Source: Zanthoxylum bungeanum (taxonomy: Eukaryota > Streptophyta > Magnoliopsida > Sapindales > Rutaceae). From it: DNA of 64,000 bases. Within the stretch, counting starts at the first letter, position 1. The number at the start of each line of letters is the position of its first letter. The stretch lies in NCBI GenBank assembly GCA_019454045.1, contig SKCR01041558.1:1-64000 (forward strand). The letters run 5' to 3'. Under the pieces are notes generated by a model, which saw nothing but the letters and a program-made list of their open reading frames with translations, did no database searches and was not told the DNA's origin. This document shows, in pieces, positions 12,920-25,796 of this stretch. The position numbers and the translations under genes are program-made.

Positions 12920-15230
12920 AATTTAAGCATGAAATTGAATTAGGGTTCTTAATCTAAAATTTGGGTATTTTTGAGTTGAGCATGATTTAATCAAATTGTT
13001 TGTTTGAGTATGCTTAGATAATTTTAACTTAGAGTTATGCATGATCAATTTATGAAAAATTAATTGGATTAATTTTCTCCAAAAATTTAGGCTTGGCCGA
13101 ATACATGAGATACCCTAAGCTCATGGTGATTTTGTTTTTAGACCATTGGATGAGTTTAAAATGTATGGATAAATTGATTTGTGATTTAATTGGATTAAAA
13201 TCAAAATTAATGAAAACAATCCTAAATTGACGTGAGCATTAGAGCATGTTAATGACTTGATTTTGTTTCAATAATGTTGGACATGTATTGATAATAATAA
13301 AGCATGATTAATTATGTAAATTTGTATTTTGGAAATGTTAATTTGAATAATTAATTATGGCTATACACTTTAATTAATTAAATTATGATATTTGGAATAT
13401 TAGAATTTAATTAATTAGGCTTAATTTGGAATTGGGCTAAAATTGTTGTATTTGGGCCTAATGGGCTTGGTTGGGCCAAGTTGGTTTAGGACAATTGGAT
13501 TGGATCCAAATTGGGCCTAAAACCATTCCATTAAGTCCAAATATTATAAATGGGCCTTTTAAATTTAATTGGGCCTAATGGGCCAAAATTAATTTTATGG
13601 AAAATATGGTGATTCCTTTATTGGGCCTTGGCACTTGGGTTTGACCCATATTGGCCAAAGCCCATGCCTTAAGAAATTAATTGAAAGTCCATTAGACTTT
13701 AATTAAAATTGATATTGGATGTTAATTGGGCTTTGAGACCCATTAAGATTAGATTTAGAATCTAAGTCGTAAAGGCGCATTAAAAGTGTAATTATTTAAT
13801 TTGGAATTAAATATAGAATTAGTATTGAATACAAATTAAATTGGATTTAAAATTGTAGTTCGATATAATTCAAGAATTCGCACTTTGAGTACTTATTCTT
13901 AAACGAGTTGGACTCGCGCAAATCAAATCGTTGTTTGAACATTGGATGATCACTTAATTCAAAGATTAATTAATTGGATTAGATTGATTGAATAACATGC
14001 TTTGTGTGAATACATGGATGTATTGTATGAATAATGTATATCGGATGGATATTAGATGGATAAGGGCAATTTTGAAAATTATTGTAATAAATTTAGAATT
14101 TATTAAATTGGACATGCGTGTCCAGCCTTTATCTCTCGATTCTTTGTAATTCTCTTCTCACCTATTCCCCTCAATGTAAATGAGGTTTCTTTAGAAGTAT
14201 TATATAATTGGGTGGAAGTATGAATAGTGCTAACAGGAGAGAGGAAATTGAGTGATTTATTCTAGGAACAATTTGTGAGATATCCATCCGCATATCATTA
14301 TTAATTTATTTTTCGCGCCTTATTATGCTTTTAGAATGCATGCTTAAGGGTGTATGATGAGACCTAATCAAAGATAATTAATTGGTTGCCAATTACGCGA
14401 AAAACCCTCAACAAATATTAAGCGTTTTCCTTCCATTGAGTGATTCATTCTCAAGATCCAAGATTGGCACTGGTTTATTGGCCAAAGTCAAGACCTTTGT
14501 CCATCGCGGATGTGTTTGAATCATGAAGGCTTTTTTCCATATCGTACGCCTTGGGCAAGTTGTGATTTGTTGGCCAAAGTCAAAGTCACTTCTTGTTTAT
14601 CGGCCTCGATTACGAAGCTTTCCATTGTCAATGGGTCACGCTTAACTAGAATCATTAAGCTTGTTGAGCCAAAGCCAAAGCTTAGTTGATTTAGAGGAAA
14701 AATGTTAGGGAATATATTGGATATATGTTTCGAACTTGGAGGTCCACCTACCGGATCTAGGAATTGAATGCGATCCAATTGATCTTAGAGATCTACCTAG
14801 TTAAATATCATGCAGCTTGTTGGCCAAAGTCAAGGTTGTGTGTTATTTAACGGGATCCTAGCCCACTAGGAAACTAGGTTTCCCGAGTACTCCACAGAGG
14901 GTTAGAGGCTCGCCGAAAAATAGTGGGAGGCAAGTATTGAATTTGTAATTTTCGTTTAGATACTTGCCAATATGAGCTCATTTCATTTTTCGTCATTAAT
15001 TATAAATATATTAGTTGGACTAATATTTAATTGTTGTTTTAATTTAACAGTTGGACTGTATCCAAACTACTTCATTTGTAGTTGGTTATATAATTAGATT
15101 ATAGTAATCAATACATTTGAATATAACCGATTAATTGTAGTTGATTATATAGTTAGACTATAGTAATCATTATATTCGATCGTACTCGAAATCGTTGATT
15201 GGATAGTTAGACTATTGGAATCAAGATAAC
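12920..15230 (+). other. Element B untranslated leader
   Basis: There is no credible gene. It is co-linear with the leader of A. It has the same TGGGCCTAATGGGC words and the GGCCAAAGTCAA motif near 14478, 14570 and 14820, with the TTGAGCCAAAGCCAA variant near 14663. Both the positions and the spacing are kept between A and B, so the repeated motif was present in their common ancestor. Confidence 0.6.
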
Positions 15231-17770
15231 TGAAAGATTAACGTTTAAAACATAATCCTGGGTGAAAATGTCCTTAAACAGGTTCAATTTTCAGATTGGG
15301 AATAGAACCTCAGGATAGCCCTGGGAACTGAGAAGTTATTCTATTTGATAGAGAAACCTCTTGGGCCTGATCCCGGAGTTGAGCAAATAGTAGAGCATGA
15401 GTCTTGGAAGACTCATTGTGATGATAACTTTAGTGCTCAATCCGTTATGCTTGCCGCAATGACTCTTTAACTTGTCGTCAAAATTAAGGATTAGATCCTT
15501 ATACCATGATGTTGAAATTAAAGGATCTTTATAGATCTAACCTTAGATCTTAGAATTACGAATTGTAAAAGATGCTCCTTCGCTCACGTAGGTCAGAGGG
15601 TACATCTGACGAACACTAGGTGTCGCAGATGATTGCTGACATCGAACAGCTAGGTTAGCTGGGCATTACCTACGTGGCCAAGATTTCCAAAGATTTGATC
15701 TTATAGTCTCTACCCGAATGCTGAGGCAGGTTCATTATGAACCAAGAGAAAATCTTGGAGATTTGATGACTATGCTCAAGGAGGCAGAGCCAGAGCTTCT
15801 AAAACGGGAAAAGGCAAAATCGTCACAGTCTTCTAGAAAGACAAAGGACATATCCCAAGATGTCTGCCTAAACTATGGAAAACGGGGCCACTGGAAGCGT
15901 GACTGCCGTATGGACAAGACAAACATGAAGAAAGTGAAGGCGGGGCAAGGCTCCGGCTTCAAGTATGTTTGTTATAAACATATTCACTACTAGTTTCAAA
16001 ATTGGATTTTTAATACTAGATGTGGTACATAAATATGTACTCATGTGCAGAATCTGCTGATTAGCAGGAGACTGACTTCATTTGAGATCGACCTGCGAGT
16101 CGGAAACGGGACGAGAGTCGCTATTTTAACCGTAGAAACCTAAGTTTTGGAACTGCCCTTGGGGCATGTAGTTAAATTAGGAAACTATTATAATGTACCT
16201 AGTTTGACTAGAAATATTATCTCTATATCTAGTATAACTCCTTGCGGGTATACCTTTATATTCTAGAACACTAAGTGTTTTGTTTATAAAGATGATATTG
16301 AGATAAACACATTAGATGTGAATAACAATATTTATATTTTGAATATAAATGAATCTCAAACATATAAAATGACAAACAAATAGCTCAAACTGAATTAATC
16401 AGATGAGACTTATTTGTGGCATTGCTATCTGGGACACATTAACAAGACTCGTATATCCACACTTTCGAAGAGTGGGTACTAGGACATATTTGATTCTAAT
16501 TCAAATGATGTCTACGAATCTAGTTTATTAGGCAAAGTGCCTAAAACACCTTTTACTTGGTAAAAATGAAAGTGCCACCGATCTGTTAGCCCTCGTTCAT
16601 AGTGACATAAGTGGGCCCATGTCCAGCTAGGCTAGAGGTGGATATGAACACTTCGTAACCTTTACGGATGTGGCTTTGCGTTATGGTTATATGTTTCTTG
16701 TGAAACATAAATCGGAAACTTTTGATAAATTCAAAGAGTTTCGACACGAAGTATAAAAACAGACCGCAAAAGTATTAAAACATCATGATTGGACCGTGAT
16801 GGAAATACTTAAGCAATAAGTTTCTCGACTATTTGAAAGAATATAGTATTGACCGGCGTAAACACACACGTATAACGCAAGCGCACGTATCGTTCAAGTA
16901 GTATAAAAATATCGATCCCACGAGGACTTAATTCCTACTGTTGTTATTAATTGTTGAATCTATATATTTACAAATATCTAATTAAATGGAGAAGAAAGAG
17001 ATTGTTTGTTCGTTTGGTTGAAAGACTTTGCTAAATAAATAAATAAATAAAAAGACAAAGAAAATACTAAGGAAAATAACAAAAGACACAAAGATCTAGG
17101 GTTGTAATTTCTTTTAATATCATTTTAAAGATGAAGTGGTTATCTTACAGTTGGGTAATATATTGATTTATTAACCTGGAACACTAAATTATGTGTAAGC
17201 CTCTGTCGATGGTCAGACACAAATACCCAGTATAACCCAATTGAACCATATTCCTATGTCAACCACATTATCTGGATTCATTAAGATTAAGTTCCAATTA
17301 TGGCTACCCTCGCCCGACAGGTATATTCCTATCCTGTAAGGAAATCTATTAAAGGGTTATCTATCCTCAAGGAAGATCGTGGGCTATTGAGTCTAAGGTT
17401 TTAAACTTAAAATCCCTATGTCTAGTTCATTTTAAGTTTACCTAATCAATTTTATTAATGGCCAATTAATAAAAAGCATTAAGATTAAGACTCAATAAAT
17501 AAATCTTTATATTACCCAAACTATAATCTAACCCTTATAAACTGGTGATATTGAAATTCATCACAACCCCAGATAACTATTTAGTTACAACACATAACTA
17601 GGGCTAGTAACTGAAAAATAACAGACATAAAGTAAAAATACTGAAAAGTAAAAGACATAAAGTAAAACTGAAAAGTAAAATAAAATAAAATGCTAAGGTA
17701 AAAGGAATTACTTTTACTACTACTAATTTAGATATCTCCCATAAAATAATATATAAACTTGTTATAATAT

Positions 17771-17940
17771 TACCAACCGACCAATCTGGCGGTATCCTGA
17801 TTAAGTCAAATTAAGTCCAACCAGCCATATAGGCGGTACTATAATTAAATTACCAACCGACCAATATAGCGGTATCCTTTTTAAGTCAGGTTTAAACCAG
17901 ATTAAAATAAATTGCCAACCGACCAATATAGCGGTATCCT
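17771..17940. repeat. Imperfect repeats with CCAACCGACCAAT core
   Basis: CCAACCGACCAATNNNGCGGTATCC occurs near 17775, 17853 and 17915, with a diverged fourth copy near 17820. The copies are 60-80 bases apart inside the solo LTR. No coding role is visible. Confidence 0.6.
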
Positions 17941-18253
17941 TTATTAATCAGTATTTTAATTAGTAAATATATTATTTTTAAGGGAGATTAATCTAAATAG
18001 TAACAGTAAAAGAATTACCTTTCACCCTAGCTGGGAAATTACTTCTCATGAATAGTAAAAACTGTAAAAAGTAAAAAGTAAAAATTAAATTACTATTATT
18101 ACAAAAAGTAATTAAAATATTTACAAAACTAAAAAAATAAAAATAAAAATTCTAGAGAGAGAAACTCTCTCTAGAGAGAGAAATCAAGAGAGAGAGGTGT
18201 GTGTCGAAATCTGAAATTTCGCGCTCTATTTATAGGAAAATTTTTCACTGTTC

Positions 18254-18836
18254 GCGCGTCGCGACGCCAAGGACCTCAGCGTCGCGACGCTGGATTTTTC
18301 GACGTGGCACGATGAGAAGGCGACACGTAGCAAGGCGGCTGACTGTTGAAGCGACACGTGGCAAGGCGGCTAAGACTCAATTATTGTGATGACGTCATTG
18401 ATGACGTCATGCTGACGCGGCGACGACGTGGCGATGACGTGGCATGGCGGCTGACTGTTCACTTGTCGGCACAATAGGATTGCGACACTTGGCGACACGT
18501 GTCACGCTGTGATTGGCTGATGCTGACGTGGCAAGTTGACTTCGTTGACCTTGTGACGTGTCTGATGACGTGGCGTGACACATGGCGAGTTGACTCGTTG
18601 ACCGCTGACATGGCTGATGACAAGGCGACACGTGTCAAGTCAAAGTGTCGGCAGCATATGATGTTGACACGTGGCACGGCGTACGTTAGCAGATTCGTTG
18701 TGATGGTGACACGTGGCACGGCGCATTTTAGCAAAGTCAAACTTCTCAAATCCTGATCAGTTGACCAGGCGCACGTTAGCAGATTCGGCGCATGCTGGGC
18801 GTCGCGACGCTGAAGGTCTGGGCGGCGCGACGCTGG
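18254..18836. promoter_or_regulatory. GC-rich block with bZIP-type motif cluster between inverted repeats
   Basis: Two copies of the palindrome GCGTCGCGACGC (18256-18267 and 18279-18290) flank the left side. An exact and a diverged copy (18799-18810 and about 18822-18833) flank the right side, together forming an inverted repeat of nearly 40 bases. Between them lie five CACGTG palindromes (18355, 18496, 18629, 18668, 18710), two TGACGTCA palindromes (18390-18397, 18402-18409) and many GACGTGGC words. CACGTG and TGACGTCA are established plant bZIP/bHLH binding cores. That they act here is inference. Confidence 0.5.
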
Positions 18837-20848
18837 AAATTACCAAAATGCCCTTTTTCGCCAATTTTCACTGTTTTACTCCAAATCACCTCCAGAATGT
18901 CCTGAAACTTTATTTATCTACAAAATAACACAAAACACATCAAAACATTCACAAAACTCAAGAAACTATACAAAATATTAGATTAAATGAGTGGGAAATA
19001 GTGATATAAATACCACTCATCAAGTATTCTTTCATAATGGACTCCTCCCGGAACACCTCAATTTGACGGTGTGTCTGAACAGAGAAACCGAACTTTGTCT
19101 GACATAATAAGGTTAATGGTGAGTCGTTTTGAGCTATCAATTTCCTTCTAAGGATACACATTAAACAGTGCAATACTTATTTTGATTAAGGTTCCATAAA
19201 AATCTGTTAGACAGACTTCATATTAGATATGAACAGGAAAGAAACCGGGTTTTCTCATTCCTGAAGATTTGGGAATGCTGGGCATATGTTTGGATGATAC
19301 CAAACTATAACACAAATCGGATAAGTGCCTAATTTGTGGGTTGTCCTAGGGAAACCAAAGTATAGTACTTATACAACTCACAAGAGAACAATGTAATTAT
19401 TGCTCTCCATGCGGTTTTCCTAAAAGGAATACCTATATGCAGTGGTAAGTGGGAGGAAAGTAAAACTCGATGAAAATCAGAGTAATACTGTTCCAGGCAC
19501 TGATTCCCTAACGGAACACAAACAGTTCATCAGGGATGAAACTGTACCACAATCTTCGAATACACAAGAACCACGTAAGTCGGAGAGAGTCAGAAAACAA
19601 CCTGGGAGGTATAGGTTTCTGATCTCACCTCATGTAGATGTCAATCTTATTAAGGAACACGAACCGGCTACGTATGAGGAAGTGATACAAGGTATCGACT
19701 CCTTTTATGGCAAAGTGCCATGAAGTCCGAAATGGATTCCATGTATACCAACCAAGTTTGGACACTGGTTGATATACCAGAAGGCATTGTGCCTATTGGT
19801 ACTAAATGAGTCTTCAAGGAAGACATACATGGATGTCAACATACAAATGTATACATCTAGGCTTATACAGGAAAAGGTATCGTTAACGACATATTATCGA
19901 CTACGATGAAATTTTTTCACCTGTTGCCATGGTTAAATCCATTTGGATAATGCTTGCTAATGTTACATATTTCATTTATGAAATATGGCATATGGACGTC
20001 AAAACCGATTTCCTTAAAGGAAACCTTTTGGAGGATGTTTATCAACATCCTGACGGTTTTGTCGTACCAAAATAAGCAAAAAAGGTTTGCAAGTTAAATC
20101 AATCCATTTATGGATTGAAGCAAACATTGCGTTCTTGGAACTAACGTTTTGATAAGATCATAATGGTATATGGTTTCATTCAAAATGGTAAATATTCTTG
20201 TGTATATAAGAAGGTTTGTGGGAGCGCACTGACAATGATTGTCCTATATAATGATGACATATCATTTCTTGGAAATGACATTCCCATAACACAATCGGTG
20301 AAAGCTTGGCTTTCATTAAAATTCTCCGTAGACAACTTGGGAGAAACAACCTTTATTCTAGGAATAAGGATCTACTGGGATAGATCTAAAAGTTGTTGGC
20401 ACTCTCCGAGAATTCGTACGTTGAAATATATGTACGCGACCTGATGTCTCATATGCTTTGAGTATATGGAGTCACAATCAGGCCAATCCAGGTGATGGTC
20501 ACTGGATTGATGTTAAGAACTTCCTTAAGTATCTTATATGAACTAAGGATACTTTCTTAAGCTATGGAGAATGAGAATTTGAAGTGACTGGGTTCACCGC
20601 TGTAAGTTTCCAAACTGATAAAAACGACTGTAAGTCACAATAAGGGTACGTATATAGTTTGAATAACGGAACAGTGAGCTGATAATCTTCCAAGCAAGAT
20701 ACTGTTGCTGACTAAACAACAAAACCGGAATATTGCTACAGCTGAGGCAGCAAAAGAAGCATTTTGGATCTATAAAATTCCTAATTAGATTAGGAGTAGT
20801 TCTGTTAGTAGCTGAGCTAGGCTATAGCACAAGCTAAGGAATCACGGT

Positions 20849-21860
20849 TAGGGATGGCAGTGGGTAGGGTATGGTGCGGGTTTTCCATTACCAAACCCGC
20901 ACCCGCATATGTAAATAAATTACCAAACCCGCACCATACCCGTTGCGGGTTTTAATTTTCATTACCAAACCCGCACCGCATATAAAAATAAATTACCAAA
21001 CCCGCATTGGTACCCAACGGATTTTTTGCGGGTTTTTAAAATATCGAATTACTTTGTGTTCTTAATAATATAATTTTTTTAATTAAATAATTTATTTTTA
21101 ATTGCTAGCTGTAGTTTTCACATTTGTTTTTTATTTGACATATATAACATACAATGTATGTATATACAGTATATAGATAACATAATGTATGAAAGACTCA
21201 ATACCATATGTTTATTTTTTCATATAAATATAATTAAAACGAGTTCTTCACTTCATAATTATAATGATCTAAATTAGCCAACTTAATCGACAATAAGCTA
21301 AAAAGTAATCACCAACATTTGGTCATATTTTTTATGCTAAGTGTAATGAAAGTGATGCTTACAAGGCTCAAGTAGTATAAGTGTAATGAAGAAGCAGGAA
21401 AGCTACCGATGGTGCAGTAAATACTAGCTTATTTTACTTCTCTCCTGTTTCTGATTATGTGAACTTAATCCATATTTTTGCATTATAATTTTATTAACAA
21501 GTGTGATTAGAAAAAAAAATAATAGTCATGCAAAAAATCTTCAATTGGGCAGGTTGCGGGCTGCGGCTGAGTGAGAGTGTGGAACTGTGGATTAGTGTTT
21601 TAGGTTTAGGTTTTGTTAGTTGTTTTTATATGATGGTTTTTTTATATTGTCCTAAAAATATTAATTAATAAAAAATAATATTGCGGGTATATGGATACCC
21701 GCATTTTTTTCTTAAATACCAAACCCGCACCGCACCCGCAGCGGGTTTTACTTTAAATTACCAAACCCGCACCGCATCGACTAATATATTTACCAAATCC
21801 TACCCATTGCGGGCGGGTTTTTGCGGGTTTACGGGTTTATGGGTAAAATTGCCATCCCTA
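20849..21860. mobile_element. Non-autonomous hAT-type element, 1.0 kb
   Basis: Its ends are TAGGGATGGCA and TGCCATCCCTA, terminal inverted repeats typical of hAT elements. The 8-base duplication ATCACGGT flanks it (20841-20848 and 21861-21868). Both subterminal regions carry many copies of ACCAAACCCGCA and its complement, as expected for transposase-binding subterminal repeats. The core is AT-rich with no transposase frame. It sits in the RNase H remnant of B. Confidence 0.9.
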
Positions 21861-22063
21861 ATCACGGTCTCATCAACGATCCAAGTATGTACTTCAACCA
21901 TTTCTTTTGATTCGTAAGATCATACATCGTGGCGATGTGATGATCGAATAAATCGCATCAGATGATAACCTTGCATATCCGCTGATGAAAGCTGTTTCTC
22001 AGCAGAAGTTTGAGCGACCCGTACATAGTTTAGGTGTAGGACACTTGAGTGATTGGCTATAGG

Positions 22064-22076
22064 CCAAGTGGGAGAT
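22064..22076 (+). other. Element B polypurine tract
   Basis: CCAAGTGGGAGAT directly precedes the 3' LTR start TGTTGGAC at 22077. Confidence 0.75.
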
Positions 22077-22876
22077 TGTTGGACAATTATGACCCATAGA
22101 ATTACTATTTGTACAGAACATTGTGTTGTTGTACAAATTAACTATGTGACAAAGGAAATTGCTCTTTTATCATTTGTAATTGGATTACCGAGATACATAA
22201 ATGATAAGGTTTAATCATTAAATATCCTTAGTCGTAGTATTATCGAGACTGGACATCGATAATGCGGAATAGACTAGTATTACACTTGTGCGTGTTATGG
22301 AAGCGTAACGACATAGTTCTCATATATTTGGGTATTGGATACTCATGCAAGTGTAATAGGAGGTTGTGTTTACCGATGGTACGGAAACAGCTTCGCTCTG
22401 GATAGACCCTTCGGAATCTCATTGATAGTATGACTATATGTCTATGGGAATCTGAATCAAGGTAGGTGTATTTGGTCTTAACCTGAGACTTGCATCGCTA
22501 ATACGTGCGACAATCAATATACTTTGTTTTGGTCGTCCGGGGCTTTAACAGGTTCCGTGTACGCCTCTTCTGGGTGTGAAGTCAAGATGGAAGTATCACT
22601 TAAGTCATATGGAGATGATGATCACGTACGATACAAAATTAGTATTCTTAAGTACTTCAGTCATCGGGATAATATGACTAGGTCATGATTATCTGATTAT
22701 AGAGACTAGTTACCAGAGATCCGATATATGCTTCGTACGTGGCAGACACAATTCCAGCCCTAGGCCTAGCATGTGATATCGATATTGGATCGCAATACGC
22801 AATACTACGTATACTACGCATGTTATAGATTATATATTCCTTAAAGAATATTTCTAGAGAATTGGGTAGGCACGAA
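22077..22876 (+). repeat. Element B 3' LTR, truncated
   Basis: It aligns with the first part of the B 5' LTR up to GAATTGGGTAGGCACG and stops, so about 800 of roughly 1990 bases remain. It also lacks about 55 bases near 22206, after the ACATAAATGATAA block. The downstream sequence is unrelated Athila gag, so a deletion or illegitimate join lies at 22876/22877. Confidence 0.85.
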
Positions 22877-23375
22877 ATGTGGAGGTAAAGTAATTCTTTC
22901 TTGATCTTTTTCCATTGCTTCTTTTTCCTCCATCTGTGGAACAACATCTTTAGGGACCTCTTTAATTGTTGCCATGATTCCAACATCTTTGTTGATTTCA
23001 ATATCGCTTTTCAAAGTAATGGCTTGGTATTGCTCCTTACATAGGTTCATTGGATTTGGTTCTGTGTTGCTAGGAAGGTTCTCTGGCGGTCTGTAACTCT
23101 AAGTATTGGCCAGTTTTCCAATTTGATTCTCTAGTGCTTTGATGGAAGCAAATTGGCTTTAAAAAATAGCATCATATACTGCTTGTTGCTTTTTGAACAT
23201 CTCTGCAATCCATTCTTTCATTTCTGGTTCTTTTTCAAACTCCTGGCTTTTGTTTTGTTGCTGAAATCCAGGTGGTGAATTGTTCTTTTGCCCTGAATTG
23301 TTGCTCCATGAAAAATTAGGATGATTCCTCCACTCTGGATTGTAGGTTTTGGAATATGGATTATTCCCCTGTCTG
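22877..23375 (-). pseudogene. Athila-type (Ty3/gypsy) gag fragment
   Basis: Read on the minus strand it gives NPYSKTYNPEWRNHPNFSW, then FKKQQAVYDAIF, then KEQYQAITLKS. These are hallmark segments of the C-terminal gag/protease boundary of plant Athila elements (usual forms YNPGWRNHPNFSW and QAITLRSGK). Stops separate the parts (frames 23434-23159 and 23050-22841). Only about 500 bases remain, with no LTR, PBS or pol, so the piece was moved or left behind by deletion. Its right edge merges with a copia polypurine-tract remnant. Confidence 0.8.
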
Positions 23376-23407
23376 TTGATATTGGCACTAGAGAAAGTGC
23401 GAGATTT
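23376..23407 (+). repeat. Copia polypurine-tract remnant abutting the left LTR of C
   Basis: GATATTGGCACTAGAG followed by AAGTGCGAGATTT is nearly identical to the segment that precedes the 3' LTR of C (36188-36216) and of E (complement of 47638-47670). Such sequence belongs inside an element just before a 3' LTR, not outside a 5' LTR. The LTR at 23408 is therefore also preceded by an element end. Confidence 0.75.
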
Positions 23408-25792
23408 TGTTAGGGTTGGTGCTTTGAGCGCCAATTTCTTATGTATTTCCCTATAAATATTCTTGTATATATTTTATTAGTGAATAAAATAAATAGTTTC
23501 TATAATATAAATTCTTTTATTACATGGTAAATATGTAAATGACCATAGAGTGATTGGTTATAATACAATTGCAAAAGCGTCGCAACTGACATTGAGCAGT
23601 ATCATAATAGTATCATTCTTTAACTGTTCCTGGTGAAGGTTTACAATTACTTTGTCAGTACGTAAACCCGTTGAGACCGGTACGTGTCGTAAATTGGAAT
23701 ATTGGATTCTAATGGTTTCTCAATGAACCATGAGTCTCGGGAGACTCGTATAGACACGTAGGTGTTTATATCGGATAAACACTGAATGACTTACTGAAGA
23801 TTCTTAATAGATGGTACACCAACGTCAATAAGAATCTTTTTGGGTTGAGTTAGCATATTAATCCTTCAACTTGAGATACCACTGTGGATGTATGAGGTAT
23901 CCTCCACACTTTGATGGCAGCCATGTCACCGAGATATTTAGATCAGACCTCCACATGTTCATTGGCTGTTGACTGATCCTCAAGATATCCTGTGCGTATC
24001 AAGATAGGATCCGTCAGTTCTGTGTACAGAGCATAGTTATCCATTATGAAATTAGCAATCTGTTAAATCTACAGGCCCGTGGTACACTGTAAAAATCAGT
24101 TCTAAGTGTTATTTAAGGGATTGCTAATAGAATCATCGACGAGATTATACCTATAGAGATTTGACGTTTATATCTATATCTCTGGGATAATCCGGATACT
24201 TGTGACGGAAGGATTATACGTATGCAGTGACCTCGACTTATATGGTTCAGAGATTTTATCCCTGTTCGTCATAATTTACGGATGGGTAGATTATGGACAC
24301 GAAATTGAATTTCGTGACAGATATGCCTGAACCTAGAGAGTCTCATTAATGAGATATACTCGTAGGGAATTAATGCAACTTTTATAAATAATATTCATTA
24401 TTTATAAGTCGTTTAACTGTTAAACGAAAATACATGCGTTTGAGATCTTTCGGCCATTTATTAAATGTCGAATTATGATATTTGACATTTATTATTAATA
24501 TATGTATTTTGATTATTTAATGTAAATATAATACATATATTTGAGATATTTGTATTTAATTATTTGATTATTCAAATGTTGAATAATTAAACTAGTTAAA
24601 TAATTAATATCTAGTTTACTTTAATAAAGTACGCTAAATAGCTTTTTTTGATTGGAATTTTTGGCCAATTTTGATTGGTTTTAAATGGCATGATTTAATT
24701 GGTTTATTTGTGATAAACATCAACTTGTTTGATGATTTATTACCACAAATTTCCATTAAATCATTTTCCAATTAATTAATGAAATAAAAATAAAACACTT
24801 GGCCAATATTTTTTATTGTATTTTTCGGTCATTCAAGAAAAATATATAAGGCTTGTTTTCTTTTTTGTTTCATAAAAAAGATCCCTAAAAATAAATACAA
24901 AAGAGAGTTTGAGAGGAAAAAGAGAAAGAAAGAAGAAAAAGCTTGAATTTTTGGAAATTTGGTAAGTTTTTTCTTACTTTCTTCTTTATGAAAATTGTTT
25001 CTAAGATCCTAGGCTTCAATATGTGTAACTTTTTTTTTCCTCTACTTTCTTGTGGATGTATTTTGATTGATTGAGAACTTGATTGAAAGATGGAAGCACA
25101 TGTATTAATTAAGATTGCTTGAAATTATTTCTTAAGCTTTCTTTTTAACCATTTAATAGTGAGTTGCAATTCTAGAGTTACTGAGCCACTCATAAATGAC
25201 CTAGAATTATTCTTGAGTTATGTCATGATGGTGAGACTGTTTTGGTGTTGTGGGAATTTAATTAAAATGTTGAATTTAATTAATTTTGTATTAAATTGTC
25301 AATTTTTTGAAATTATAAAATTAGGGTTTATAACCCACTCAAAATTTGGGCTTTTCATATATGTGATGTAATTTGATGTATATATGATGTAATTTAAATT
25401 TGAGAATTTTTGGATTTGATCTTGACTTGTTTTGAACAAAATGGACCAAATTACAAATTCTTGAAAATATGGGGACCATTCGGCAATTTCTGGAAAATCA
25501 GTTTTCTTGAGTTGCAAATTGTATTTTCATGTATTAGACGTGTATAAATCATTTTGGGATTGATTTAGAATCAATTAGAATTGTATTTGATAATTTAGGA
25601 CTAAAATGACAAAAATACAAAGTTTAGGGGACTAAACGATAATTATGAAAAATCTGATTTTTGGGTAAAAATTTCAGTTTTTAAGTATTGAGTAATTTAT
25701 TTTAATTACCCAAGAAAAATTATTGAAATCGGAAAATTTTGATTTTCCGCGTTCCACTGCGTTCACCAGAATTGTAGCCCAAAACCCCGATA
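23408..25792 (+). repeat. Element C 5' LTR
   Basis: It begins TGTTAGGGTTGGTGC and ends near CCCCGATA; the right copy ends CCCCAACA, so the terminal CA has mutated. A TATA-like AAAATATATAAGG lies near 24840. No coding potential is recognised in its short frames. Confidence 0.85.
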
Positions 25793-25796
25793 AAAA

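Larger units (their letters stand above)
16850..19022. mobile_element. Solo-LTR-like insertion, 2.17 kb
   Basis: It begins TGACCGGCGTAAAC and ends CACTCATCA, so the termini are TG...CA. It is flanked by the perfect 5-base duplication AGTAT (16845-16849 and 19023-19027), and A's uninterrupted integrase shows the empty site. It encodes no recognisable protein and has no PBS or internal LTR pair, so a solo LTR left by LTR-LTR recombination is the best reading. It contains a purine-rich part, a repeat block near 17771-17940, and a GC-rich block at 18250-18840. A TATA-like TCTATTTATAGG lies near 18222. The parent family is not identified and the orientation is uncertain. Confidence 0.75.
15231..22062 (+). 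pseudogene. Element B gag-pol remnant, split by two insertions
   Basis: It is homologous throughout to the polyprotein of A but far more decayed: the gag ATG is lost (ATAACTGAAAG replaces it). A zinc-knuckle remnant CLNYGKRGHWKRDC lies in the 15718-15993 frame, with one metal-binding Cys replaced by Tyr. Integrase is cut at 16849 by the solo LTR and resumes at 19028. In RT the catalytic box has become YNDD (20247-20258). RNase H is cut at 20848 by the hAT element and resumes at 21869. The family stop after SDWL is at 22060-22062. Confidence 0.85.
10920..22876 (+). mobile_element. Element B: heavily decayed copia element, same family as A
   Basis: It has a 5' LTR at 10920-12905, a PBS at 12907, a leader like that of A, a gag-pol remnant littered with stops, a polypurine tract and a 3' LTR truncated at 22876. 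It is inserted in the 3' LTR of A. Two later insertions split its pol region: a 2.17 kb solo-LTR-like element (16850-19022) and a 1.0 kb hAT-type element (20849-21860). The missing right end also removed the rest of A's 3' LTR, so a deletion joined B to the Athila fragment. Confidence 0.88.

Noticed and set aside
18201..18928. Several open frames on both strands in the GC-rich block of the solo LTR
   Set aside because: They arise from repeated GACGTGGC and CACGTG words, which lack stop codons in several frames at once; no domain and no homology.
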